Source: Nocardia nova (GTDB taxonomy: Bacteria > Actinomycetota > Actinomycetes > Mycobacteriales > Mycobacteriaceae). Taken from it: a stretch of 64,000 bases of DNA. The stretch spans positions 274,650 through 338,649 of the forward strand of contig NZ_PSZE01000005.1 of NCBI RefSeq assembly GCF_002933465.1. Direction: 5' to 3'. The notes under the pieces are model-generated. The model made no database searches and was not told the origin of the DNA. It saw only the letters and a program-made list of their open reading frames with translations. The position numbers were made by a program, and so were the translations under genes. Positions 24,735 through 35,186 of this stretch are shown here, in pieces (positions within the stretch are counted from its first letter, which is position 1; every line of letters starts with the position of its first letter).

Positions 24735-26545
24735 CGCACCGTCTCCAGGGTCGATACGTCACCTTCGGGCAATCCGAGTTCGTGTGCCTTCAACAGCCGC
24801 CGCATCACCTTCCCGGAGCGGGTGTGTGGCAGCGCGTCGATGAAGTCGATACGTTTGGGAGCCACGGCGCCCAGGGCGCGGCGGCCGAACGCGGTGAGTT
24901 CGTCGCGCAGTTCGTCACTCGGCTGGAAACCCTTGCGCACCACCACGAATGCCTTGACCAGCTCTCCGGCCACCGGATCGGGCGTCCCGATGACACCGGC
25001 CTCGGCTACCGCGGGATGTGACATGAGAACGCTTTCCACCTCGAACGGCCCGACCAGATGTCCGGCGGATTTGATGACGTCGTCGGCCCGCCCGACGAAC
25101 CAGAAGTAATCGTCGCCGTCGCGCCGGGCCAGATCGCCGGTGAGATACCAGCCGCCGGCGAACGCGTCCGCGTAGCGAGCGGGGTTGTTCAGATATCCGC
25201 GGAACATCGACGGCCAGCCCGCCCGCAGCGCCAGCTCGCCCACTTCCCCGATATCGGCGGCGGTCACATCGCCGTCGGTGATCGCGGCCCGCCCACTCGC
25301 GCCGCGGCGCAGGATCGTGGCCTCCACGCCGGGCAGTGGCCGTCCCATCGAACCGGGACGAACCTGTGCCGCAGCGATATTGGCGATCATGATGGCGCCG
25401 GTTTCGGTCTGCCACCAGTTGTCGTGCACCGGGTGCCCGAGCACCCGCTGCCCCCACACCACCACTTCGGGGTTGAGCGGCTCACCGACGCTGGCCACGA
25501 AGCGCAGACACGACAGATCCGTGCTCGGCGGCAGCTCGTCGCCACGGCGCATCAGCATCCGCAGGGCGGTGGGCGCCGTGTACCACACCGACACCTGCTC
25601 CGCGGTGAGGATGTCGTACCAGCGTTGTGGATCGAATTCCGCCTCGTCGCTGATCACCGTCGCGCCGAGGCACAACGGCGCGATCACCCCATAGGACATG
25701 CCGGTCACCCAGCCCGGATCGGCGGTGCACCAGAACACGTCGCCGCCGCGCAGGTCCAGCGCGGCGCGCGCGGTGGCCCGGTGCGCCACGACGGCGCCGT
25801 GCACGTGCACCGCCCCCTTGGGACGTCCGGTGGTTCCGCTGGTGAAATGCAAGAGCGCTGGGTCTTCGAATTCCGTTCGCACAATGGGGAATTCGCTGTC
25901 GGCGGCCGCCATGGCCGCGGGCAGGGATACGACTCCGGGCAGATCGGTCTCGGCGTCGACGACGATGACGTGTCGGAGTGCGGGCAGTGTGTCACGGATC
26001 GGCGCGACCTTGCGGCGATAGTGGCCCGCGGTGGTCACCAGGGTGCTCGCCTCCGCCAGGTCCAGCCGTTCACGCACCGGTTCGGGGCCGAAGGCCGAGA
26101 ACAGCGGTGAGACGACACATCCGGCCTTCCACGCGCCCAGGCACGCGAGATACAGCTCCGGAGTGCGTCCCAACAGCAGGCACACCCGCTCTCCCCGATA
26201 CACCCCCAGCTCCCGCAGCACGTGGGCGAACTTGTTGCTCAGCCGGACCAGATCCGCGCAGTCGAGCTCGGTCACGCCACCGGTGAGAGGCAACCAGCGC
26301 AGCGACGGGGCGGGCCCGATCGGCGCCTCGAGGTGCCGGTCGACGGCCTCGACGGCGATGTTGACCCCGCCTCCGGGCAGCCCGGCGAGTTCGGAGCGGG
26401 CCGCGGACCAGGAGAAGTCGCGCCGTGCCCGGCCGTAGTCGGAGAGGGTCGCGGCCGCGATATCGGCCGCGGACTTCTCGATCGGCGCCCATCGCGTCGG
26501 CGTCGCAGTCGTCGCGTCGTACCGGCTCGCGTCGTTTCGGCTCAT
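24731..26545 (-). CDS. acsA: Acetyl-CoA synthetase-like AMP-forming acyl-CoA ligase
   Basis: The 604-aa ligase (ATG 26545 with GGAGG upstream) shows the adenylate-forming motifs: [20 protein letters not shown] (P-loop), [27 protein letters not shown], the [31 protein letters not shown] hinge and catalytic Lys in [10 protein letters not shown]. The W-W-Q-T-E-T-G stretch is typical of acetate- and short-acyl-CoA synthetases. It is about 50 residues shorter than classic Acs. It begins the acs-pdhABC-ACP-prs operon. The SGK lysine is the classic site of control by GNAT acetyltransferases. Confidence 0.9.
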   Translation of the reverse strand: MSRNDASRYDATTATPTRWAPIEKSAADIAAATLSDYGRARRDFSWSAARSELAGLPGGGVNIAVEAVDRHLEAPIGPAPSLRWLPLTGGVTELDCADLVRLSNKFAHVLRELGVYRGERVCLLLGRTPELYLACLGAWKAGCVVSPLFSAFGPEPVRERLDLAEASTLVTTAGHYRRKVAPIRDTLPALRHVIVVDAETDLPGVVSLPAAMAAADSEFPIVRTEFEDPALLHFTSGTTGRPKGAVHVHGAVVAHRATARAALDLRGGDVFWCTADPGWVTGMSYGVIAPLCLGATVISDEAEFDPQRWYDILTAEQVSVWYTAPTALRMLMRRGDELPPSTDLSCLRFVASVGEPLNPEVVVWGQRVLGHPVHDNWWQTETGAIMIANIAAAQVRPGSMGRPLPGVEATILRRGASGRAAITDGDVTAADIGEVGELALRAGWPSMFRGYLNNPARYADAFAGGWYLTGDLARRDGDDYFWFVGRADDVIKSAGHLVGPFEVESVLMSHPAVAEAGVIGTPDPVAGELVKAFVVVRKGFQPSDELRDELTAFGRRALGAVAPKRIDFIDALPHTRSGKVMRRLLKAHELGLPEGDVSTLETVR

Positions 26546-26614
26546 CGCGCCTCCGTCTCCGTGCCGTCTGTCTGCTCGACTTCCAGTCAACGGCGCGGCG
26601 CCGGGTCACGGGGA

Positions 26615-26628
26615 GGGCGGAAAGACCC
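26615..26628 (-). promoter_or_regulatory. Possible weak DosR-type box upstream of acs
   Basis: On the minus strand GGGTCTTTCCGCCC resembles the box (about 10 of 14 positions), 70 bp before the acs start codon. No nAnnnT hexamer stands at the usual 23-24 nt, so this operon may instead be read from upstream of nadE. Confidence 0.3.
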
Positions 26629-26676
26629 CAGCGGCGATGACATCCGTCGCGGCGTTGCCACTGGGGCGACGGCTGT

Positions 26677-28722
26677 TCAGTCGGGAACGTTGCGCGCGAG
26701 TTCGTCCAGCCACGCCGTGGCGGGAGCGTCGCTCGGCGCGCGCCAGTCCCCGCGCGGCGACAGCGATCCGCCGGACCCGACCTTGGGCGCATTCGGCAGG
26801 GTCGATCGTTTGAACTGGCTGGTCTGCACGAAGCGGCGCAGGAATTCGGCCAGCCAGTGCTTGATCGTGGCGAGGTCGTATTCGTGACGCTGATCCTCGG
26901 GGATCAGGTCTGGCCAGCCGCCGCGGGTGCGGTCACCCCAGGCGTGTTCGGCGAGGTAGGCGATGCGGCTGGGCCGGAATCCGAACCGCAGCAGGTGATA
27001 GAGGTGGAAGTCCTGCAACTCGTACGGGCCCACGGTGGCCTCGGAACTCTGCAGCGCCGCGCCGGGAACCAGCTCCGGTGAGATCTCGGTCTGCAGGACC
27101 GAGTGCAGCACCGCACTCGCCTCCGGGCCGAGCTCACCGCGGTCGGCGGTCCAGGCGATCAGATATTTGATCAGCGTTTTGGGCACCGAGGCGTTCACGC
27201 TGTAATGCGCCATATGGTCGCCGACGCCGAAAGTGCACCAGCCCAAGGCCAATTCGCTCAGGTCTCCGGTCCCGACGACCAGGCCGTGATGCATGTTCGC
27301 GAGGCGGAACAGATGCGAGGTGCGCTCCCCGGCCTGCACGTTCTCGTAGGTGATGTCGTAGACCGGCGCGCCGTCGGCCGCCGGATGACCGAGATCGCGC
27401 AGCATCTGCGTCGCCGACGGCCGGATATCGATCTCACCGGCGGTCGCCCCGACGGCGCGCATCAGCCGGCGCGCGTTCTCCAGCGTCCGCGTGCTGGTGG
27501 CGAAGCCGGGCATGGTGTATGCGAGCACATTCGACCGTGGCAGGCCCAGCCGATCCATCGTCTGCGCTGCGACGATGAGCGCGAGAGTGGAATCGAGGCC
27601 GCCGGACACCCCGATCACGAGGTGCTGGGATCCGGTCGCGGCCAGCCGCGTGGCGAGCCCGGCGACCTGGATGTGATGGACCTCGGCACAGCGTCGGTTG
27701 CGGCTGCCGGGATCTGCCGGGACGTAGGGAAAGCGTGGGACCTCGCGGCGCAGCGGTGGTGCGCCGGCCGGGATCGGCGCCTCGAATTCGACCCGCCGGA
27801 ATCGGGTGACCCGCTCGTGGTGGTCGTGGCCGTTGTCGGTGAAGCTGTTGAGCCGCAGCCGATCCGCGGCCAGCCGCTGCAGATCGATATCGGCGGTGAC
27901 CAGTTGCGGTTCGGCGGCGAAGCGCTCACTTTCGGCCAGCAGGTTGCCGTTCTCGCAGATCAGGGCCTGACCGTCCCACGCCATATCCGTGGTGGACTCG
28001 CCCTGCCCGGCCGCAGTGTACAGATAGGCCGCGATATTGCGCGCCGAGGTCGACACACACAGTTGCCTGCGGTAGTCCGCCTTGCCGACGACGATATTGC
28101 TCGCCGACAGATTCGTCAGCACCGTGGCGCCCGCCAGCGCGGCGAAAATATTGGGCGGCAACGGAACCCACGCGTCCTGGCAGATCTCGACCGCCAGCAC
28201 CAATCCGGGCAGATTCACCGCCTCGAACAGCAGGTCGGCGCCGAAGGGCACTCGCTGCCCGGCGACGGTGGTGTGGTCGTCGACGGCGTCGCGGGCTGCG
28301 GAGAACTGCCGCTTCTCGTAGAACTCCTGGAAATTCGGCAGGTAGCTCTTCGGCACGACCCCCAGGACGCGGCCGCGGTCGATGATCAACGCGCAGTTGA
28401 ACAATCGCTCCCGCACCCGCAGTGGAGCCCCGATGATCAGCACGCTGTCGATGTCCGCGCTCTCGGCGACCACGCGATCCACGGCCGCTCGCACCGCGTC
28501 GTCGAGCGCCTCCTGGTGGAACAGGTCCTCGGCGGAATAGCCGGAGAGGCCGAGTTCCGGAAACAGCGTGAGCACCACGGAATCGCCGGCGGCCCGCCGC
28601 GCGAGCAGCAGTGTCTGCTCGGCGTTGTACTCGGGATCGGCGACCCGCATCGAGGGTACGGCGACGCCGGCACGCACGAATCCGTGCCGGTACAACGATC
28701 GGAACGGTAACTCGCGCGCCAC
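26677..28722 (-). CDS. nadE: Glutamine-dependent NAD+ synthetase
   Basis: The 681-aa enzyme converts nicotinate adenine dinucleotide to NAD+, using ammonia released from glutamine. The N-terminal nitrilase domain has the Glu (FPELGLSGY), Lys ([12 protein letters not shown]) and Cys ([13 protein letters not shown]) triad. The C-terminal synthetase has the PP-loop [16 protein letters not shown], the [34 protein letters not shown] block and the end motif [34 protein letters not shown] 28722 is preferred because AGGAGG lies 5 nt upstream; a TTG five codons earlier is possible. It resembles the mycobacterial enzyme throughout. Confidence 0.95.
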   Translation of the reverse strand: MARELPFRSLYRHGFVRAGVAVPSMRVADPEYNAEQTLLLARRAAGDSVVLTLFPELGLSGYSAEDLFHQEALDDAVRAAVDRVVAESADIDSVLIIGAPLRVRERLFNCALIIDRGRVLGVVPKSYLPNFQEFYEKRQFSAARDAVDDHTTVAGQRVPFGADLLFEAVNLPGLVLAVEICQDAWVPLPPNIFAALAGATVLTNLSASNIVVGKADYRRQLCVSTSARNIAAYLYTAAGQGESTTDMAWDGQALICENGNLLAESERFAAEPQLVTADIDLQRLAADRLRLNSFTDNGHDHHERVTRFRRVEFEAPIPAGAPPLRREVPRFPYVPADPGSRNRRCAEVHHIQVAGLATRLAATGSQHLVIGVSGGLDSTLALIVAAQTMDRLGLPRSNVLAYTMPGFATSTRTLENARRLMRAVGATAGEIDIRPSATQMLRDLGHPAADGAPVYDITYENVQAGERTSHLFRLANMHHGLVVGTGDLSELALGWCTFGVGDHMAHYSVNASVPKTLIKYLIAWTADRGELGPEASAVLHSVLQTEISPELVPGAALQSSEATVGPYELQDFHLYHLLRFGFRPSRIAYLAEHAWGDRTRGGWPDLIPEDQRHEYDLATIKHWLAEFLRRFVQTSQFKRSTLPNAPKVGSGGSLSPRGDWRAPSDAPATAWLDELARNVPD

Positions 28723-28775
28723 GGCGGCCTCCTGCAATCCACGGCCGCCGGGCCGGCGTCCGGCGCCGGGGCCGG

Positions 28776-29027
28776 CTAGGGACCGAGCGTCCGCATTCGA
28801 CGGGTGTATTCCTCGTCGTCTATCTCACCACGGGCGAAGCGCTCGGCGAGGATCTGTTGCGGGGACGGCCCCCGGCCGTTCCGGTCGAGGGCGGCGGCAT
28901 CGGGCCGGCCGGCGTAGCGGAGCAGGGCCACGATCACCACGACCACCAGCACCCAGAAGATCACCATGCCCGCGAACATCAACCCGTAACCCCAACCGCC
29001 GAGGCCGGTGCCGTACCACATCATCAT
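28776..29027 (-). CDS. SHOCT-domain small membrane protein
   Basis: The 83-aa protein opens MMMWYGTG, has one membrane helix (residues about 14-42, [22 protein letters not shown]) and ends with a SHOCT domain ([26 protein letters not shown]). SHOCT tails are thought to mediate oligomerisation. It lies 53 bp upstream of nadE and 56 bp downstream of the methionine-rich micropeptide, all on one strand. Confidence 0.85.
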   Translation of the reverse strand: MMMWYGTGLGGWGYGLMFAGMVIFWVLVVVVIVALLRYAGRPDAAALDRNGRGPSPQQILAERFARGEIDDEEYTRRMRTLGP

Positions 29028-29083
29028 CGCCGTAATTCCTCACTCCATCGGTGGATCCGCGTACTCCTCGGAACAGACCGAGA

Positions 29084-29176
29084 TCACATCGGCATCTGCA
29101 TCGGGCAGACCCCCATCTGGTGCAGCCACATCATCACGGCGTGCATGGCCTGCATCATCGGCGATTGCATATCCAT
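29084..29176 (-). CDS. Methionine-rich micropeptide, 30 aa
   Basis: A short frame from ATG 29176, with GGAGGAG 9 nt upstream (ATG 29185 would add MVE), encodes a peptide with 11 methionines among 30 residues, two histidines and one cysteine; segments are MDMQSPMMQAMHAV and MGVCPMQMPM. Spaced Met-x-Met and Met-Met pairs are typical of Cu(I)-binding regions, but an amphipathic membrane-associated helix is equally possible. A good ribosome-binding site, a DosR-type promoter directly upstream, and co-direction with the SHOCT gene argue that it is real. I recognise no family. Confidence 0.55.
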   Translation of the reverse strand: MDMQSPMMQAMHAVMMWLHQMGVCPMQMPM

Positions 29177-29223
29177 CTCCACCATCTCCTCCGGGCGCGG
29201 GTTCACGTCCGCGTCCGAGATCC

Positions 29224-29266
29224 AGCCTGATCGACGCGGCCGGCCGGTGGCAGGGGCGAAAGACCT
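29224..29266 (-). promoter_or_regulatory. DosR-type promoter for the micropeptide-SHOCT-nadE genes
   Basis: On the minus strand AGGTCTTTCGCCCC (29266-29253) is followed 23 nt later by CAGGCT (29229-29224). The predicted start near 29217 leaves a leader of about 40 nt before the micropeptide. Confidence 0.6.
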
Positions 29267-29333
29267 CACCGACCGGTCGTCGGTCCCCCGCCTGAGCGTC
29301 CGGCGCCGACCCGGATGTGCTCGGCGGCCCCGA

Positions 29334-29398
29334 GGGACATTGGTCCCGGGAGGCCGGGAATCTCGCCCCTCCCCCAGGGGCCGGCATCGGCACAGACT
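29334..29398 (+). promoter_or_regulatory. Tandem DosR boxes and -10 for the Rip3-like protease operon
   Basis: The strong palindrome GGGACATTGGTCCC (29334-29347) is followed, 22 bp centre to centre, by GGGAATCTCGCCCC (29356-29369). CAGACT (29393-29398) lies 23 nt after it. The leader would be about 120 nt. Confidence 0.65.
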
Positions 29399-29523
29399 GG
29401 CAGTAGGCGCGCTGATCGGCGGCTCGACGCATCGATGCGCCTCGGCGTGTGGCCCGGCCGGGCGCGCGACGACCCGAAATGTTCCGCGGACCGGTGTGAT
29501 GACACCGGGAACGAGGTGGCCGG

Positions 29524-30714
29524 ATGTTGCACGAGACAATCCCTTTGGGCCGGGTGGCGGGTATCCGCATCGGCGCGCACTGGTCGGTGCTGGTCACCGT
29601 GGCGCTGTTCGTCTGGCTGCTCGGCGTACAGCTGCGCAATAGCGGCAGCCCGGCCTTCACGTGGACGGTCGCGGCGCTCGCCGCGGTGACCCTGTTCGCC
29701 TCCCTGACCGCGCACGAACTGGCCCATTCGATCGTCGCCCGACGCCACGGGGTGCGGGTCGAGCGCATCGTGCTGTGGCTGCTGGGCGGGGCCTCCGAAC
29801 TCGGCGACGAGCCGCCCGACGCGCGCAGCGATTTGCGGATCGCGATCGCCGGTCCGGCGACGAGTCTGGTGCTGGGCGGACTGTTCGCCGCCGTCGCGGT
29901 GGCCGTGGACAGCGGGCGACCCGACAGCGCCGTCACCGCAGCGCTCGCCTGGCTCGCGGCCACGAATATCGTTCTGGGACTGTTCAATCTGCTGCCCGGC
30001 GCGCCGCTCGACGGCGGCCGGGTGGTGCGGGCCGTCGTCTGGTGGCGGACCGGCGACCGGCTGCGGGCCACCACCGTGGCCGCGCGCGGCGGCCGGCTGC
30101 TCGGCACCGCGCTCGTCGTGCTGGGCGCCGTCGACATCATCGTGTTCCGCCAGTTCGGGGGGCTGTGGCTGATGCTGCTGGGGTGGTTCCTGCAGACCGC
30201 CGCCAACAGCGAACTCGCGGCAGCGGGACTGCGGCATCAGCTGGGAAACACTATGGTTCGCGAGGTCATGACCGCGAATCCGATGGCGGTGCCGGGCGAC
30301 TGGACGATCACCCAACTGCTGGCCTCCGACGCCCCGCACACCGGTCACAGCATATTTCCGGTCGTCGACGCCGCCGGCCATCCGATCGGGGTCGTCGCGT
30401 GGTCGGATCTCACCGCGACCGCCGTACCGGCTCGTGATACGACGATTCTGCGCTCGGTCGCACGTCCGTTACGGACGGCGGCGATCGTCGGACAGGACGA
30501 TCTGCTCGCCGATGTCGCCACCCGAGTCGTGTTGCGCCCCAAACTCGATGCGATCACGGTGGTCGACCCGGCCGGTCGGCTGACCGGCGTCGTCACCGCC
30601 ACCGATCTGGCGACCGCCTGCGACCGCTCCGCGCTCGGCCTGCCCGCCGGCAGCGCCGCGCCCGCCTCACATCCGCCGGTCACCACTACTCACTCCTGGA
30701 GAACACAGCCATGA
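29524..30714 (+). CDS. rip3: Site-2 intramembrane metalloprotease with CBS pair (Rip3-like)
   Basis: The 396-aa protein is a zinc protease that cuts within membranes. The catalytic HELAH is at residues 64-68 inside a membrane helix and the second zinc-ligand motif [13 protein letters not shown] puts Asp163 in place. About six membrane helices occupy residues 15-225. Residues about 243-375 hold a CBS pair ([15 protein letters not shown] and [20 protein letters not shown]). This order matches M. tuberculosis Rv2625c (Rip3), a DosR regulon gene. Its stop overlaps the start of the next gene by 4 bp, so the two are co-translated. Confidence 0.92.
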   Translation: MLHETIPLGRVAGIRIGAHWSVLVTVALFVWLLGVQLRNSGSPAFTWTVAALAAVTLFASLTAHELAHSIVARRHGVRVERIVLWLLGGASELGDEPPDARSDLRIAIAGPATSLVLGGLFAAVAVAVDSGRPDSAVTAALAWLAATNIVLGLFNLLPGAPLDGGRVVRAVVWWRTGDRLRATTVAARGGRLLGTALVVLGAVDIIVFRQFGGLWLMLLGWFLQTAANSELAAAGLRHQLGNTMVREVMTANPMAVPGDWTITQLLASDAPHTGHSIFPVVDAAGHPIGVVAWSDLTATAVPARDTTILRSVARPLRTAAIVGQDDLLADVATRVVLRPKLDAITVVDPAGRLTGVVTATDLATACDRSALGLPAGSAAPASHPPVTTTHSWRTQP

Positions 30715-32741
30715 CGGCAGCACCTGTCCTGCGTGATTCCTCGCAGCCGATCTTCCGCGACCGCCGCGAGGCCGGTCGTGTGCTGGCCGGGCTGCTCGAG
30801 CACTACCGCGACCACTCCGGTGTCGTCGTCCTCGGCCTCGCCCGCGGTGGGGTACCGGTGGCCTGGGAGGTCGCCGCCGCCCTGCACGCGCCGCTGGACA
30901 CGCTCGTCGTCCGCAAACTCGGGGCACCGGGACATCCGGAATTCGCCCTCGGTGCCCTCGCCCCCGACGGCCGGATCGTGGTCAACGACGATGCGATCCG
31001 CGGCCTGCATGTGACCGCCGAGCAGATCCGATCCGTCGCGCGAGAGGAGGCGGCGGAGCTGGCGCGGCGAGAACGCGCCTATCGCGGTGACCGGCCGCCG
31101 GCGCCGATCGCGGGCCGCACGGTGATCCTCGTCGACGACGGTCTGGCGACCGGAGCCACCATGTTCGCGGCGGTGGAAGCGATTCGCGCGGGTGAGCCCG
31201 ACCGCATCGTCGTCGCGGTGCCGGCCGCCCCCGAATCGACCTGCCGGGAGTTCGACGCGCTGGTGGACGAAATGGTCTGTGCCACCATGCCCTCGCCGTT
31301 CCTCGCGGTCGGCGAGTCGTTCTGGGATTTCACCCAGGTCGGTGACGACGAGGTGCGGCAGCTGCTGACGACGCCGACCGTCGGCGCGCCGGCCACCGGC
31401 ACCGATTCCGCCACCGTCACCGATCCCGCCGCTGTGGTCGATGCGGCCGCGACCGAGGCTCCCGAAGGCGTGCCGCCGTACCACGTGCTGGACGAGCTCA
31501 TCGGCGATGCCCGGTTCGTCCTGATCGGCGAGAGCTCGCACGGCACCCACGAGTTCTACGCCGCCCGCGCGGCGATCACACGCTGGCTCATCTCGGAGAA
31601 GGGCTTCACCGCGGTCGCCGCCGAGGCGGACTGGCCCGACGCCTACCTCGTCGACCGCTTCGTCCGCGGCATCGACGACTCCTCCCCCACCCTCGCGCTG
31701 CGCGGATTCGAACGCTTCCCCACCTGGATGTGGCGCAATACCGTGGTCCGCGACTTCGTGGGCTGGTTGCGGCTGCACAATGACTACCAGCGCCGGATCG
31801 GCGCGCCGCAGGCCGGGTTCTACGGGCTCGACCTGTACAGCATGCACCGTTCGATGCGGCACGTGATCGACTATCTGTGGCAGGTCGATCCCGCTGCGGC
31901 GCAACGCGCCGAGCACCGCTACGCCTGTTTCGATCGCACCAGCGACCACGACGGGCAGGCCTACGGATTCGGCGCCGCATTCGGTGCGGGCCACTCGTGT
32001 CAGGCCGAGGTGGTGCGCCAGCTGGTCGACCTGCAACGCAACGCCGTGGCGCACCGGCAGGCCGGCGACGGCGAGGCCTCGTTCGACGCGTTGCGCAACG
32101 CGTGGACGGTCCGCAATGCCGAGGCCTACTACCGAGCGATGTTCGGCGATCGGGTCTCGTCGTGGAATCTGCGTGACGAACATATGGCCGACACCCTCGA
32201 CGCGCTGGCCGCCCACCTCGGGCGCGACGGCACTCCCGCGCGAGTAGCGGTCTGGGCGCACAATTCCCATATCGGTGACGCCCGCGCGACGGAAATGGGA
32301 GCCGAGGGCCAGCTGTCACTGGGACAGCTCGTCCGCGAACGGCACGGAAACGATTGCCGCAGCATCGGTTTCACCACGAGCCACGGCACGGTGACCGCGG
32401 CGAGTGAATGGGACGGCGAGGCCGAGTGCAAGGTCGTCCGCCCGGCACTGCGCAGCAGCGTCGAGGAGCTGCTGCACGACACCGGACGCGACAGCTTCCT
32501 GATCCGCACCGATACCGCCGGCGCCGCCACCGAACTGCTGCGCGATCCCCGGCTCGAACGCGCGATAGGCGTGATCTACCAGCCCACCACCGAGCGGCAC
32601 AGCCACTACTTCCACTCGCGGCCGGCCGACCGCTACGACGCGATCATCCACATCGACCGGACCACCGCCCTGCGGCCACTGGAACCGTCACACCGATGGA
32701 CCGCCGCGAGCACACCGGACACCTACCCCAGCGGTCTGTGA
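30711..32741 (+). CDS. Phosphoribosyltransferase-erythromycin esterase fusion (Rv2030c-like)
   Basis: The 676-aa protein fuses a phosphoribosyltransferase (residues about 10-215, PRPP loop [20 protein letters not shown]) to an erythromycin-esterase-like domain (about 245-670: [55 protein letters not shown]). The His and Glu residues of the esterase-like active site ([18 protein letters not shown]) are kept. Size and order match M. tuberculosis Rv2030c of the DosR regulon. The natural substrate of neither half is known; macrolide hydrolysis is not implied. Confidence 0.92.
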   Translation: MTAAPVLRDSSQPIFRDRREAGRVLAGLLEHYRDHSGVVVLGLARGGVPVAWEVAAALHAPLDTLVVRKLGAPGHPEFALGALAPDGRIVVNDDAIRGLHVTAEQIRSVAREEAAELARRERAYRGDRPPAPIAGRTVILVDDGLATGATMFAAVEAIRAGEPDRIVVAVPAAPESTCREFDALVDEMVCATMPSPFLAVGESFWDFTQVGDDEVRQLLTTPTVGAPATGTDSATVTDPAAVVDAAATEAPEGVPPYHVLDELIGDARFVLIGESSHGTHEFYAARAAITRWLISEKGFTAVAAEADWPDAYLVDRFVRGIDDSSPTLALRGFERFPTWMWRNTVVRDFVGWLRLHNDYQRRIGAPQAGFYGLDLYSMHRSMRHVIDYLWQVDPAAAQRAEHRYACFDRTSDHDGQAYGFGAAFGAGHSCQAEVVRQLVDLQRNAVAHRQAGDGEASFDALRNAWTVRNAEAYYRAMFGDRVSSWNLRDEHMADTLDALAAHLGRDGTPARVAVWAHNSHIGDARATEMGAEGQLSLGQLVRERHGNDCRSIGFTTSHGTVTAASEWDGEAECKVVRPALRSSVEELLHDTGRDSFLIRTDTAGAATELLRDPRLERAIGVIYQPTTERHSHYFHSRPADRYDAIIHIDRTTALRPLEPSHRWTAASTPDTYPSGL

Positions 32742-32766
32742 TCCGGGGCGGTGGGCGTCCGGATCG

Positions 32767-32809
32767 AGGACCTTCGGCCATGTTCCCGGACGGCGTGACG
32801 CGCGAGTCT
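32767..32809 (+). promoter_or_regulatory. DosR-type promoter for ppsA
   Basis: The box AGGACCTTCGGCCA (32767-32780) is followed after 23 nt by GAGTCT (32804-32809). The predicted start is near 32816, 29 nt before the ATG. Confidence 0.6.
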
Positions 32810-32844
32810 GGGCATCGAGACACTTCCAGCAGATCGGAGCCGTA

Positions 32845-35175
32845 ATGGGCGACTATGTGGCAAGTCTGAACGATATTCGGCTCAGCGATGCCGGCCAGGT
32901 GGGCGGGAAGGGGGCCAATCTCGGTGAGATGGTCGCCGCGAACCTTCCGGTCCCGCCGGGATTCGTGATCCTGCGATCGACCTACGAGACCGCCGTCGCC
33001 GACGGGCCGCACGGGCCCGAGCTCGACTCGCTGCACGCCGAGGCGCTGCGCAGCGCCGGCGCCACCGACGACGCGGGCCGCGGCGAGCTCGACCGACTGT
33101 GTTCGCGCATGCGCGACCTGGTACGGGAGACCCGGATCGACGGGGCGATCGAGGACGCGATCGTCGGCGCGTACCACCGGCTCGGCGACCGGGTGTGCGT
33201 GGCGGTCCGGTCCTCGGCGGTCGGCGAGGACAGCGCCGATGCCTCCTTCGCCGGAATGAACCTCTCGCGCACCAATATTCGCGGCGACGGCGAGCTTCTC
33301 GAGGCGGTCCGGCAATGCTGGGCCTCCCTGTTCACCCCGCGCGTTCTCACCTACCGCGCCCGCCGCGGCATGGACCGGCGGCCGGAGATGGCGGTGGTCG
33401 TGCAACAGATGGTCACCGTCCGATGTGCGGGCGTGGCGTTCACCGCCGACCCGACCACCGGCAGGCGCGACCGGGTCGTCATCGACGCCGCGCGCGGACA
33501 GGGTGAGGTGGTGGTATCCGGCGCGGTCGAGCCCGACACCTACGTGTTCGCGGCGGACGGCCCGACGTTGACGGAATCCCGCAGGGGCGCCCAAAGTTTC
33601 GCGATCTACGCCGGCGAAGACGGTGACCGCCGCGTCGACATCCCCGACGACGAAGCGCATCGGCCGGTACTGTCCACCGACGAGGCCACCGCGGTCGCGC
33701 GCCTGGCGCTCGAGGTCCAGCAGCACTACGGCAGTCCGCAGGATATCGAGTGGGCCTTCGACGACCAGCGGCTGTGGCTGGTGCAGGCGCGTCCGATCAC
33801 CACCCTGCCCGACGAAATGCCTTCGGCGACACCGGAACCAACGTCGGCCGCCGTGTTGCTGCAGGGCCTGCCCGCGGCTCCCGGACGAGCCCGCGGCGCC
33901 GTGCGCATCCTGCACTCACCCGCCGAGGGATCGGCATTGCGCGACGGCGAGATCCTGGTCGCACCGATGACGAATCCGGACTGGCTGCCGACGATTTCGC
34001 GGGCGGCGGCCTTGGTCACCGACAGCGGCGGCATGACCTGCCACGCCGCGATCGTGGCCCGCGAACTGGGCATTCCCTGCATCGTCGGCGCGCGGACCGC
34101 CACCACCTCCCTGCACGACGGACAACGCATCGTGGTGGACGCGAAGGCCGGCCGGATTCGCGCGGACAGCCCGGACGAGCAGACTGCCGGGGCCGCGGCC
34201 GTCTCCGCGCCCGCCGCGGCTATCACCGCGCCGGCGGTGGTTTCGGCGGCCGAAACCACCGGAACGAAGATCTATGTCAATCTCGCCCTGCCCGACATCG
34301 CCGAGCGCGTCGCCGATTCCGACGTCGACGGCGTCGGCCTGCTGCGCGCCGAAACCCTGTTGACGCGCGCGCTGGGCGGCCGCCATCCCCGCGCGGTGAT
34401 CGCCGCCGGCGACGAGAGCGGATTCGTCGCCACCCTGGCCGAATCACTGCGGCGCATCGCCGTGGCCTTCGCCCCGCGGCCGGTCGTCTACCGCGCAACC
34501 GACCTGCGCAGCAACGAATTTCGCACCCTCACCGGCGGCGAGGGTTTCGAGCCGAACGAACGCAACCCGATGATCGGCTACCGCGGCTGCTACCGCTACG
34601 TTCACGAACCGGACGTGTTCCGGCTCGAACTGGCGGCACTGGCACGCGTGCGCGAATACACCCCGAATCTGCATCTGATGATCCCGTTCGTGCGCACCCG
34701 CTGGGAGCTGGCCGCGTGCCTGGAACTGGTGGATGCCTCGCCGCTGGGCCACGACCGGAGTATGCACCGGTGGATCATGGCCGAGGTGCCGTCGGTCGTG
34801 CACTGGCTGCCCGAATACGTGCGGCTCGGGATCGACGGGGTGTCGATCGGGAGCAACGATCTCACCCAGCTGATCCTCGGTGTGGACCGCGATTCCGAGG
34901 AATGCGCCGAACTGTTCGACGAATCGGATCCGGCCGTCCTGCACGCCATCCGGCGCATCGTCACCTCCGCACGCGAATTGGGTATCACGTCGTCGCTGTG
35001 CGGGCAGGCCCCGTCCACCCGGCCCGAGTTCGCCGAACATCTCGTCGCGGCGGGAATCACCTCGATTTCGGTCACCCCGGACGCGGTCCGCAACACCCGC
35101 CGCACGGTGGCCGCCGCCGAGCGCCGGCTGCTGCTCGAACGGTGCGTGCACGGTGGCGAGGACCGGCAGCCGTGA
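32845..35175 (+). CDS. ppsA: Phosphoenolpyruvate synthase (pyruvate, water dikinase)
   Basis: The 776-aa enzyme converts pyruvate, ATP and water to PEP, AMP and phosphate. The N-terminal ATP-grasp part has VGGKGANLGEMVAANLPVPPGFVI and VAVRSSAVGEDSADASFAGM. The central phospho-histidine is in the motif TDSGGMTCHAAIVARELGIPCIVG. The C-terminal PEP-binding barrel includes GYRGCYRYVHEP, VSIGSNDLTQLILGVDRDSEECAELFD and ITSSLCGQAPSTRPEF, with catalytic Cys in SLCGQ. It would oppose the PfkB/PDH flow and permit gluconeogenesis from pyruvate or acetate-derived carbon. A DosR-type promoter precedes it. Confidence 0.94.
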   Translation: MGDYVASLNDIRLSDAGQVGGKGANLGEMVAANLPVPPGFVILRSTYETAVADGPHGPELDSLHAEALRSAGATDDAGRGELDRLCSRMRDLVRETRIDGAIEDAIVGAYHRLGDRVCVAVRSSAVGEDSADASFAGMNLSRTNIRGDGELLEAVRQCWASLFTPRVLTYRARRGMDRRPEMAVVVQQMVTVRCAGVAFTADPTTGRRDRVVIDAARGQGEVVVSGAVEPDTYVFAADGPTLTESRRGAQSFAIYAGEDGDRRVDIPDDEAHRPVLSTDEATAVARLALEVQQHYGSPQDIEWAFDDQRLWLVQARPITTLPDEMPSATPEPTSAAVLLQGLPAAPGRARGAVRILHSPAEGSALRDGEILVAPMTNPDWLPTISRAAALVTDSGGMTCHAAIVARELGIPCIVGARTATTSLHDGQRIVVDAKAGRIRADSPDEQTAGAAAVSAPAAAITAPAVVSAAETTGTKIYVNLALPDIAERVADSDVDGVGLLRAETLLTRALGGRHPRAVIAAGDESGFVATLAESLRRIAVAFAPRPVVYRATDLRSNEFRTLTGGEGFEPNERNPMIGYRGCYRYVHEPDVFRLELAALARVREYTPNLHLMIPFVRTRWELAACLELVDASPLGHDRSMHRWIMAEVPSVVHWLPEYVRLGIDGVSIGSNDLTQLILGVDRDSEECAELFDESDPAVLHAIRRIVTSARELGITSSLCGQAPSTRPEFAEHLVAAGITSISVTPDAVRNTRRTVAAAERRLLLERCVHGGEDRQP

Positions 35176-35186
35176 GGCCGGTGCCG

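Noticed and set aside
29040..30381. Long minus-strand frames opposite the Rip3-like gene
   Set aside because: Shadow frames of rip3. Only the terminal 30 codons (29084-29176), lying in intergenic DNA with a ribosome-binding site, are credible and are reported as the micropeptide.
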